DNA of 53,800 bases from an uncultured Porphyromonas sp. (GTDB taxonomy: Bacteria; Bacteroidota; Bacteroidia; Bacteroidales; Porphyromonadaceae), in the NCBI RefSeq assembly GCF_947254915.1, contig NZ_CAMYEZ010000001.1, positions 1-53,800 of the forward strand. Direction: 5' to 3'. The position numbers and the translations under genes are program-made. The notes beneath the pieces were generated by a model. It ran no database searches. It was not told the DNA's origin and saw nothing but the letters and a program-made list of their open reading frames with translations. How positions within the stretch are numbered: position 1 is the first letter of the stretch; each line of letters starts with the position of its first letter. This document shows, in pieces, positions 1 through 6,685 of the stretch.

Positions 1-452
1 CGCATCAAGCGACGACACATATAGCCACCGAGCAGACGACCCTTGCCGTAGGTGAAGTCTAGCTTGGCGATGTTGTGCTGTGTCGACAAGAGGATGTAGC
101 GATGCGCTAGATAGCTGGTGACGATGTCGGGCTGGTAAGTGTGGCTGTGCACCAGTGTGATGTTGTAGTGCTGCAGACACTCATCGAGGAGCTTGGCTGC
201 CGATCGGGGAAAGAGCTCCAGCTGTCCACGTGTGAAGCCTAGCTCGATGATCTCGCACCCCATCGCTTGCAGTTCGTCAGCCATCGCCTCGCCCTGAGGC
301 TCTAGTGTACAGAGCTGTATGATGTACGGCTTGTAGTAGCCCTCGGGTAGTCCAGCAATAATGTCTCGCACCACAAAGAGAGGTCCTTGCGGGCGGATCT
401 GATTCACTACAAAGGCGATCGCTCTAGGCGGTATAGGCTCATTGCTTACCAT
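1..452 (-). CDS. Glycosyltransferase, GT4-like, N-terminal part (cut by window edge)
   Basis: Reading leftward from an ATG at 452, an open frame of 150 codons runs off the window. The translation begins MVSNEPIPPRAIAFVVNQIR and looks like the N-terminal Rossmann half of a family 4 (GT-B) glycosyltransferase: hydrophobic strands alternate with helices, VHSHTYQPDI at residues 101-110 resembles the conserved strand with histidines, and QHN lies at 126-128. Its start codon overlaps the stop of the EpsG-like gene by 7 bases, so the two are probably translationally coupled and in one polysaccharide operon. The C-terminal nucleotide-sugar-binding half is outside the window, so donor and acceptor cannot be inferred. 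The GT4 assignment is from fold-level resemblance and is moderately sure. Confidence 0.6.
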   Translation of the reverse strand, partial: MVSNEPIPPRAIAFVVNQIRPQGPLFVVRDIIAGLPEGYYKPYIIQLCTLEPQGEAMADELQAMGCEIIELGFTRGQLELFPRSAAKLLDECLQHYNITLVHSHTYQPDIVTSYLAHRYILLSTQHNIAKLDFTYGKGRLLGGYMCRRLM

Positions 453-1516
453 AACGTAGGGGTATAGATGTATTCGTCATAGATCCAGCGATAGGTATGG
501 AGGGAGCTACCAGGATCCATCACACTGTTTACAGTAAAAATGAAGTATAGTATCATCACCCCAGCGATAGCCAGCTGATACCATTTGTCTTTTACCGATA
601 GCAGCAAGTTCGGCAGTGCCACACAGACCATGATGCCAGGGTTGTACATAAAGCGCATCGCCACGCTGGAGGAGAGGGTACAGTTGTAGATCATACTACT
701 GAAAGCGATGAGTAGGATAGCCAGATGAGTCACCCTATCACGCTCCTTATTTAGGTAGAGGGACCCAATGAGGCAAAGGATCGCCATCCCGTTTTGTGTT
801 AGTACATTGACCCATCCTTGGTGCGTCTCCCATCCATCAGAGGATATGTAGAAGGAGTAGCGCTCAGGCAATATCGGCTCCAGGACATGCCCCACCACCT
901 TAAAGAGCGGGTTCCCTATCGCGAGCGTCACCACGAGTAGCGCCGTCAGCACGCGCCAGTTCCACCGTATAGCCATCATCGGCAGGATGAGCAACCATAT
1001 CACCGAGGAACTGTGTACCAAACAGGAGAGGACGACCCATAGGAAGAATCGCCAGTAGCGTCGCTCCACATAGAGGTGAAAGGTGGCAAAGGTAATCATC
1101 AAGGCAAGGCATTGTCGCACCCCATTGAGCGTCTCCAGGTATCCTGTACCCCAAAGGACAAAGAAGAGCACCCCTAGCGGATAGGAGATAGAAAGCCGTC
1201 GTATACCTTGAAAGAATAGAGCAATCGTAATCGCCGAGGTGAGGAGCATAAAGGAGCGAAAGCTCATACCCAGCGCACGCATGCCCAGTATCACACCTCG
1301 CCACAATGGTTCAAAAGCTTGAAAGGACTCAGACGTAGGCCAGTTATACCCATTCTCATACACCTCGTAGTCCTGACCTAGTCCGACCCGCAGACCTGCG
1401 AAGCCGACCAATAGGACAAAGATGAAGAGCTGGTATAGCCCCTCAAAGCGCTGGTCTCTATAGTATAGCCCCGTGAGCAGGAGCATCAAGCCTGTGAGTA
1501 CGACGTATGGTATCAC
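446..1516 (-). CDS. EpsG-family polysaccharide polymerase (Wzy-like membrane protein)
   Basis: A 356-residue polytopic membrane protein of roughly ten hydrophobic segments. Features typical of the EpsG family are RVGLGQDYEVY at residues 43-53, NGVRQCLAL at 131-139 with the conserved Arg-Gln pair, and a histidine-serine stretch at about 168-171. EpsG proteins are thought to polymerise repeat units of exopolysaccharide or O-antigen at the inner membrane. The start is a GTG whose bases overlap the upstream glycosyltransferase stop (GTGA arrangement), and the stop overlaps the start of the GT4-like gene. It therefore sits in the middle of a tightly coupled three-gene operon. Family membership is fairly sure; the polymer it acts on is unknown. 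Confidence 0.8.
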   Translation of the reverse strand: MIPYVVLTGLMLLLTGLYYRDQRFEGLYQLFIFVLLVGFAGLRVGLGQDYEVYENGYNWPTSESFQAFEPLWRGVILGMRALGMSFRSFMLLTSAITIALFFQGIRRLSISYPLGVLFFVLWGTGYLETLNGVRQCLALMITFATFHLYVERRYWRFFLWVVLSCLVHSSSVIWLLILPMMAIRWNWRVLTALLVVTLAIGNPLFKVVGHVLEPILPERYSFYISSDGWETHQGWVNVLTQNGMAILCLIGSLYLNKERDRVTHLAILLIAFSSMIYNCTLSSSVAMRFMYNPGIMVCVALPNLLLSVKDKWYQLAIAGVMILYFIFTVNSVMDPGSSLHTYRWIYDEYIYTPTLW

Positions 1517-2556
1517 TGATTGATGTAGGCTTTGATACGACCCTGATGATACCTCGTACGCTTATTATACGGTGTCGCAAAGACTCCCATATCCCATAGA
1601 TCAGTCAGTAGTGGCACGAGCACTGCACGACTAGCATCATCTCGCACCTTGTAGAGTTGCTTGGAGATGCGATCGCAGATGACCGCCCAGAGACATTGAT
1701 CCTTCCAACAGTGCCACTGTACCACCGATGCCGAGGTCGCATACTGTGGGAAAGTGTGACGGATACCCGCTATCCAGTGAGTCATCTTATCACACTCAGA
1801 CGAGGCACTTGAGATAGACACTTTATTATAGTAGTAATAGTAGAGTGGCAAGTGCGTGATGGTGACACGAGGCGAACGTAGCATTAAGTCGCTCCACCAG
1901 GGGAAATCCTCAAACTTGAGTCCCTCAACAAAAGGGGTCTCCACCGCTAGCTCCCGACGCACCAGATGGCGGACAGCGTAGAAGTAGCGAATCGGATCCG
2001 ATACTCCGTCAAGCCAGCGATGATTCGTCGCATGTCTGACTACTTCAGTCGTGCAGACGGCGTGCACCTTGCTCAGGTCGTAGCGCTGCGACATGCTCCA
2101 GGGCACCACTTCATCGTAAGGCTGTCCCAGCTTAGCGCGCAGGAGTAGCCGACGCTTGTAGACCATATCTGGCACCCACGAGACAATGTCTGATCCGTCA
2201 CGCTCAGCCAGCGTGACCGCCAGCTCAAAGGTCTGCGGGTGGATGAAGTCGTCCGAGTCCACATAGTTGACAAACTCTCCACGCGCCCAAGCCGTCCCAG
2301 CATTGCGAGCAGAGGAGAGTCCGCCGTTTTCCTTCGTTAGAATGCGGAAGCGACTATCTCGCTCGGCATACTCTGCGAGAATGCTTGCGGAGCCGTCGGG
2401 GCTACCGTCATCTACGCAGATCGCCTCCCAGTCGGGCATCGTCTGACCTAGTATGCTGTCTAGACAGCGACGGAGGTACTGCTCGACGTTGTAGACTGGT
2501 ACGATGACCGACACTTTAGGCGTGTGGGTTGCTACGGGCTCTTGAGGTAAAGACAT
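1513..2556 (-). CDS. Family 2 glycosyltransferase
   Basis: A GT-A fold inverting glycosyltransferase of 347 residues. VSVIVPVYNVEQYLRRCLDS near residues 15-34 is the classic GT2 opening, VDDGSPDGS (48-56) binds the nucleotide, NGGLSSARNAG (77-87) follows, and VDSDD (99-103) is the metal-binding DxD region. It probably adds one sugar to a lipid-linked repeat unit on the cytoplasmic face of the membrane. The frame is open to a TTG at 2583, but a -7 box at 2597-2604 would place transcription initiation very near that codon, so the ATG at 2556 is preferred. It is the first gene of the glycosyltransferase-polymerase-glycosyltransferase operon. Confidence 0.88.
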   Translation of the reverse strand: MSLPQEPVATHTPKVSVIVPVYNVEQYLRRCLDSILGQTMPDWEAICVDDGSPDGSASILAEYAERDSRFRILTKENGGLSSARNAGTAWARGEFVNYVDSDDFIHPQTFELAVTLAERDGSDIVSWVPDMVYKRRLLLRAKLGQPYDEVVPWSMSQRYDLSKVHAVCTTEVVRHATNHRWLDGVSDPIRYFYAVRHLVRRELAVETPFVEGLKFEDFPWWSDLMLRSPRVTITHLPLYYYYYNKVSISSASSECDKMTHWIAGIRHTFPQYATSASVVQWHCWKDQCLWAVICDRISKQLYKVRDDASRAVLVPLLTDLWDMGVFATPYNKRTRYHQGRIKAYINQ

Positions 2557-2596
2557 CTCGTGGTTAAGTAATAGGATGAGCAAAATGATCTAACTG

Positions 2597-2604
2597 CAAA
2601 GATA
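2597..2604 (-). promoter_or_regulatory. -7 promoter box for the glycosyltransferase operon
   Basis: On the minus strand the bases read TATCTTTG, a full match to the Bacteroidota -7 consensus TAnnTTTG, about 40 bases before the GT2 start codon. The expected -33 region, about 20 bases further upstream, falls inside an array of TTAGAGA heptamers (2610-2630) and has no clear TTG. Confidence 0.6.
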
Positions 2605-2609
2605 CGAAA

Positions 2610-2682
2610 TTAGAGATTAGAGATTAGAGGAGACTTCTCTAGAGGCACTAGGAGCACTAGTACCACTAGCCAACCGCCAATC
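2610..2682 (+). repeat. Composite heptamer-nonamer-heptamer repeat element, copy 1
   Basis: Three TTAGAG(A/G) heptamers (2610-2630) are followed by a short linker, three NNNCACTAG nonamers (2643-2669), and two GCCAANC heptamers (2669-2682). The same three blocks in the same order recur at 6518-6684 and 27624-27706. The first array abuts the glycosyltransferase operon promoter. Confidence 0.75.
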
Positions 2683-2689
2683 TACACCC

Positions 2690-2871
2690 CCGAGGAAATC
2701 GCACATACCTCGGTAGAAAACAAAAAACCTCCACCGAGGGACGAAAAAATTCTTCGGAACTTTCATTTCATTCTTCCGAACTTTCATTTCATTCTTCCGA
2801 AGTTTTATTTCATTCTTCCGAGGAAATGGTTGATTTCCTCCGAGCTATTTAGTGAATTCTTCCGAGGAATT
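2690..2871 (-). repeat. Dispersed intergenic element with 21-bp tandem core, copy 1
   Basis: The core (about 2750-2822) holds three head-to-tail 21-bp units, each with TTCGGAAGAA or its one-base variant TTCCGAAGAA on the minus strand. It is flanked on both sides by ACCGAGG and CCGAGGAA motifs. Four related copies lie near 12733, 30850, 47415 and 51172. This copy is in the orientation opposite to copies 2, 3 and 5. It fills most of the space between the glycosyltransferase operon and proS; no gene is seen there. Confidence 0.8.
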
Positions 2872-2956
2872 TGCCATTTTAAAGGCATCCCCTATTAGCT
2901 CTAGTCACTTCCCCCTCAGCACTTCTCAGCAATAACTGAGAGACAACCGTCTCAGA

Positions 2957-2987
2957 TTGTGAATTCTAGCGAAAAGCGGTACCTTTG
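2957..2987 (+). promoter_or_regulatory. proS operon promoter
   Basis: TTG at 2957-2959 and TACCTTTG at 2980-2987, separated by 20 bases, match the Bacteroidota -33/-7 promoter layout. Transcription would begin near 2994 and give a leader of about 20 bases before the proS ATG. Confidence 0.75.
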
Positions 2988-3016
2988 CTAGCAAATAAAT
3001 CAGATAGACTAGCATC

Positions 3017-4501
3017 ATGGCTAAAAAAGAGATTAAAGAACTCACACCACGTGACGAAAACTACTCACAGTGGTATCAAGATATCGTTGTAAAGGCCGGA
3101 CTGGCAGAGAACTCCTCCGTGCGTGGCTGTATGGTCATCAAGCCCTACGGCTACGGCATCTGGGAGAAGATGCAGCAGGACCTCGATCGTCGATTTAAGG
3201 AGACGGGACACAGCAACGCTTACTTCCCTCTATTTATCCCTAAGAGCTACCTTAGCCGCGAGGCAGAGCACGTCGAGGGTTTTGCCAAGGAGTGTGCCGT
3301 CGTGACGCACTACAGACTACGTACCAACGAGGCGGGCGATGGCGTAGAGGTAGACCCCAATGCGAAGCTCGAGGAGGAGTTGATCGTTCGCCCAACGAGT
3401 GAGACGATCATCTGGAGTACCTACAAAAACTGGATCCAGAGCTACCGTGACCTGCCTCTACTCTGTAATCAGTGGGCCAACGTGGTGCGCTGGGAGATGC
3501 GTACGCGTCTCTTCCTCCGCACGGCTGAGTTCCTCTGGCAAGAGGGTCACACGGCACATGCTACCCAGGAGGAGGCAATCGCTGAGGCACGCAAGATGAT
3601 CGGTGTCTATGAGGACTTCGCCCGTGAGATGCTGGCGCTGCCTGTCATCGTCGGGGTCAAGAGTGAGACCGAGCGCTTCGCCGGCGCTATCGACACCTAC
3701 ACCATTGAGGCTATGATGCAGGATGGTAAAGCTTTGCAGTCTGGGACGTCGCACTTCCTAGGGCAAAACTTCGCTAAGGCGTTTGACGTTACCTTCCTTG
3801 ACAAGGAGGGCAATCGTGACTACGTCTGGGCTACTTCGTGGGGCGTATCCACTCGCCTTGTCGGTGCGCTCATCATGGCGCACAGCGACGACAACGGACT
3901 GGTTCTGCCGCCACGCATTGCACCTATTCAGGTGGTCATCGTGCCGATCTACAAGAGCGAAGAGGAGCTACAGCGCATCCACGAGACAGCCGACAAGATC
4001 GTCAGCGAGCTTCGTCAGCATGGCGTATCGGTTCAGATCGATGACAACGACAATAAGAAGCCTGGGTGGAAGTTTGCGGAGTATGAGATGAAGGGTGTCC
4101 CCGTACGTCTCGCTCTCGGTATGCGCGACCTGGAGCATGGCACCGTCGAGGTGGCTCGTCGTGACACGCTCACCAAGGAGACGATGCCGCTAGAGGGCAT
4201 CTCCGCACATATTGAGCAACTGCTCGAGGATATCCAGAGCAACCTTTACAACCGTTCACTCCAGTCGCTCAAGGAGCGCACCTACATCTGCGACAGTTAC
4301 GATGAATTCAAGGAGCGCATTGAGGACGGCGGCTTCTTCCTCTGCCACTGGGACGGCACTGCCGAGACCGAGGCACGTATCAAGGAGGAGACCAAGGCGA
4401 CGATCCGCTGCATACCTCGTGACATTCCCTCGGAGCCTGGTCGCTGTATGGTGACTGGTCGCCCCTCTAAGTGCAGAGTCATCATCGCTCGCTCTTACTA
4501 A
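3017..4501 (+). CDS. proS: Proline--tRNA ligase, archaeal/eukaryotic-like type
   Basis: Attaches proline to tRNA-Pro in the cytoplasm. At 494 residues it matches the short ProS form that lacks the bacterial editing insertion and carries a C-terminal extension. Visible class II synthetase elements are the RPTSETIIW strand after about residue 125, a TAEFLWQEGHTAHAT segment, and the anticodon-binding domain from about residue 300 (PIQVVIVPIYK). The C-terminal domain runs to the end. A -33/-7 promoter lies about 30 bases upstream. queC follows after 10 bases and a helicase gene after that, suggesting one transcript. No truncation or unusual composition is seen. Assignment is secure. Confidence 0.97.
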   Translation: MAKKEIKELTPRDENYSQWYQDIVVKAGLAENSSVRGCMVIKPYGYGIWEKMQQDLDRRFKETGHSNAYFPLFIPKSYLSREAEHVEGFAKECAVVTHYRLRTNEAGDGVEVDPNAKLEEELIVRPTSETIIWSTYKNWIQSYRDLPLLCNQWANVVRWEMRTRLFLRTAEFLWQEGHTAHATQEEAIAEARKMIGVYEDFAREMLALPVIVGVKSETERFAGAIDTYTIEAMMQDGKALQSGTSHFLGQNFAKAFDVTFLDKEGNRDYVWATSWGVSTRLVGALIMAHSDDNGLVLPPRIAPIQVVIVPIYKSEEELQRIHETADKIVSELRQHGVSVQIDDNDNKKPGWKFAEYEMKGVPVRLALGMRDLEHGTVEVARRDTLTKETMPLEGISAHIEQLLEDIQSNLYNRSLQSLKERTYICDSYDEFKERIEDGGFFLCHWDGTAETEARIKEETKATIRCIPRDIPSEPGRCMVTGRPSKCRVIIARSY

Positions 4502-4511
4502 GACAACGGTA

Positions 4512-5165
4512 ATGCGCAATTCGCTGATTGCTCTCTCAGGTGGCGTGGATAGCACGACACTCCTCTACGAATATCGTGAGGAGATAGCTTGTGCCGTGGG
4601 CTTCGACTACGGCTCCAAGCACAATGCCCGTGAGCTCGCCGCTGCCAAGGCTATCTGCCGTGAGCTAGAAATCCCTTACTTGATCATCCCGCTCGCCTTC
4701 ATCGGGGAGTACTTTCGCAGTGACCTCCTTCTCTCGGGTGGCGAGATGCAGCTGGGAGACTATTCGGAGGAGAATATGAGCTCGACGGTGGTGCCCTTTC
4801 GCAATGGCATCATGCTGAGCGTCCTCGCAGGGCTGGCCGAGAGCCGAGACTTGCAGCAGGTACTCATAGCAAATCACTTCGGCGACCACGCCATCTACCC
4901 AGACTGTCGGGAGAGTTTTGTCAAGCCTATGGGCGAGGCAATCACGGCTGGCACCAGCAATGGGGTCAAGCTGGTGGCGCCCTACACGACCCTCACGAAA
5001 GCTGAGATCGTAGCTCGGGGCACTCGTCTTGGGGTGCCTTACGGCAAAACTTATAGTTGCTATCAGGGTGGCGAGCGCCACTGCGGACGCTGCGGCACTT
5101 GTAGGGAGCGGCACGATGCTTTTGTAGCAAACGGGCTAGAGGATCCGACGCTTTACGAGGAGTAG
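4512..5165 (+). CDS. queC: 7-cyano-7-deazaguanine synthase (QueC)
   Basis: Makes preQ0 from 7-carboxy-7-deazaguanine, ammonia and ATP in the queuosine tRNA-modification pathway. The 217-residue protein starts with the PP-loop ATPase motif SGGVDSTT (residues 9-16). Near the C-terminus it has four cysteines in the order SCYQGG and HCGRCGTC (about 183-197) that bind zinc in this family. The start is the ATG 10 bases after proS, and the next gene begins 8 bases after the queC stop. It shares a likely transcript with proS, which groups two tRNA-related functions. No other queuosine gene is in the window. The family is recognised with high confidence. Confidence 0.95.
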   Translation: MRNSLIALSGGVDSTTLLYEYREEIACAVGFDYGSKHNARELAAAKAICRELEIPYLIIPLAFIGEYFRSDLLLSGGEMQLGDYSEENMSSTVVPFRNGIMLSVLAGLAESRDLQQVLIANHFGDHAIYPDCRESFVKPMGEAITAGTSNGVKLVAPYTTLTKAEIVARGTRLGVPYGKTYSCYQGGERHCGRCGTCRERHDAFVANGLEDPTLYEE

Positions 5166-5173
5166 GTGGCGGT

Positions 5174-6535
5174 ATGCTAGTTGTCCCAGAAGCTTTCGAT
5201 CAGAACAATGCCGAGCAGATGTCTGCCCTGCAATGTTTGGAGCAGACCTCTATGAGTCTCTTCCTGACAGGTAGCGCGGGGACTGGCAAATCTTACTTCC
5301 TAAAGAACTACTGCGAGGTGACTCGTAAGAAGTTTGTCAAGCTGGCTCCGACGGGACTTGCTGCGCTCAACATTCATGGTCAGACGATCCACAGCTTCTT
5401 CCGACTACCGCTCGCTCCGCTGACAGATCCCAACCATACCTCCGCCATCACGCGTCGCTACCGCAAAGACAAGCGGGAGCTCATCCGTCAGCTCGACCTG
5501 ATCATCATTGACGAGATCTCGATGGTGCGCTGCGACCTGCTTGATGCCATGGATCGTATCCTGCGCAGCGTGAGACATAGCAAGGTACCCTTTGGGGGTG
5601 TGCAACTCCTTATGGTGGGCGACCCCTTTCAGCTACCACCTGTCACGACAACAGCCGATCAGGAGGAGATGCAGCGCGCTTATCCTGAGAGTGACGGCTT
5701 TTACTTCTTCGAGGCGCACTCCTACGCTACACTAGCGCCCATCTCCATAGTCCTGCGGCGTATGTATCGCCAGAGCGACCAGCACTTTGTCTCTGCACTG
5801 GAGGAGATCCGCCTAGGACGTGTCAGCGATGACACGGTCGCCCTGCTCAACAGTCGCGTCTCCCCTCAGTGGCAGGAGGAGCTGCTCCAGAGCGACCAGC
5901 ATGCGGTGCTACTCTTCTCTCACAGAGCCAATGTGGAGGCGTACAACCTATCTCGCTGTGCTCAGCTTGATACCAAAGAAGTGACCTTCCGTGGCAAGCT
6001 AAAGGGTAATATCCCCGCCTCTGCACTGCCCGTGCCCGAAGAGTTTTCGCTCAAGGTGGGCACCCAAGTGATGCTCGTGAGCAATCATCCCGACGGTGCG
6101 TGGGTCAATGGCACTACAGGCGTCATCACGAAGCTCGTCGGTGGCTCTGTCGGCGACATCATGGAGCCGTACGCCAAGGTGAAGACGCCCGAAGGCGAGA
6201 CCATCATCGTCTCGCCTCACACCTGGTCGCAGGTGGACTACGACTATGACGAGGAGAAGGGAGAGATCGTCGAGCGACAGACCGGCTCCTACACGCAGCT
6301 ACCGCTCATCGTCGCTTACTCTATCACGGTACACAAAGCGCAGGGGCAAACGTGCGATCAGATTGTGGTCGACCCGAGTCGCTTCTTCGCCCCTGGACAA
6401 GGGTATGTGGCACTCAGTCGCTGTCGCACGCTCGAGGGCTTGACGCTCACACAGCCACTCAAGCCACACAATCTACGCACCGCCCCTTCGGTACTACAGT
6501 TCTACCGAAAGATCCTTTCAGAGGTCAGAGGTTAG
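5174..6535 (+). CDS. PIF1/Dda-like superfamily 1B DNA helicase
   Basis: A 453-residue ATP-dependent helicase. Walker A GSAGTGKS is at residues 33-40, motif Ia APTGLAALNIHGQTIHSFF around 58-76, Walker B IIIDEISMV around 111-119, and GDPFQLPP follows. The C-terminal motif VHKAQGQTCDQIVVD with YVALSRCRTLEGL is the UvrD_C_2-type motor half. Such enzymes unwind DNA 5' to 3' and act at stalled forks or G-rich structures. It is the last gene of the proS operon. The final codons and the TAG stop lie inside an array of seven-base repeats (6518-6552), so the C-terminal EVRG is partly repeat-derived. The exact subfamily, PIF1 against RecD2-like, is not settled. Confidence 0.88.
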   Translation: MLVVPEAFDQNNAEQMSALQCLEQTSMSLFLTGSAGTGKSYFLKNYCEVTRKKFVKLAPTGLAALNIHGQTIHSFFRLPLAPLTDPNHTSAITRRYRKDKRELIRQLDLIIIDEISMVRCDLLDAMDRILRSVRHSKVPFGGVQLLMVGDPFQLPPVTTTADQEEMQRAYPESDGFYFFEAHSYATLAPISIVLRRMYRQSDQHFVSALEEIRLGRVSDDTVALLNSRVSPQWQEELLQSDQHAVLLFSHRANVEAYNLSRCAQLDTKEVTFRGKLKGNIPASALPVPEEFSLKVGTQVMLVSNHPDGAWVNGTTGVITKLVGGSVGDIMEPYAKVKTPEGETIIVSPHTWSQVDYDYDEEKGEIVERQTGSYTQLPLIVAYSITVHKAQGQTCDQIVVDPSRFFAPGQGYVALSRCRTLEGLTLTQPLKPHNLRTAPSVLQFYRKILSEVRG

Positions 6536-6684
6536 AGATTAGAGATTAGAAGCTAGAGGGCACTTCCTAGGAGCACTAGTGCCACTAGGGACACTAGTGG
6601 CACTAGAAGCTCTAGCTAACAGCCAAAAGCCAACAGCTAAAGGCCAACAGCTAAAGGCCAACAGCTAAAGGCCAACAGCCAGCA
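6518..6684 (+). repeat. Composite heptamer-nonamer-heptamer repeat element, copy 2 (largest)
   Basis: Five heptamers (TCAGAGG twice, TTAGAGA twice, TTAGAAG) run from 6518 to 6552 and contain the helicase stop codon. After a linker come four exact NNNCACTAG nonamers (6571-6606). Ten GCYAANN-type heptamers follow, mainly alternating GCCAACA and GCTAAAG (6615-6684), ending one base before the glgP stop. Practically all of the convergent intergenic space is repeat. Confidence 0.85.
6571..6612. terminator. Hairpin between convergent helicase and glgP genes
   Basis: CTAGTGCCACTAG (6576-6588) pairs perfectly with CTAGTGGCACTAG (6594-6606) across a 5-base loop. The stem resumes outside an A bulge with GAGC/GCTC (6571-6574 and 6609-6612). 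It is created by the nonamer array and has no T-run. Its place between two 3' ends suggests a bidirectional terminator, which is inferred. Confidence 0.5.
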
Positions 6685-6685
6685 C

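Noticed and set aside
2750..2822. CRISPR-like spacing in the 21-bp repeats
   Set aside because: The units are head-to-tail with no spacers, there are only three, and no cas gene is near.
3458..3754. 98-codon antisense frame inside proS
   Set aside because: It overlaps a well-supported gene and shows shadow-frame composition with no promoter or start context.
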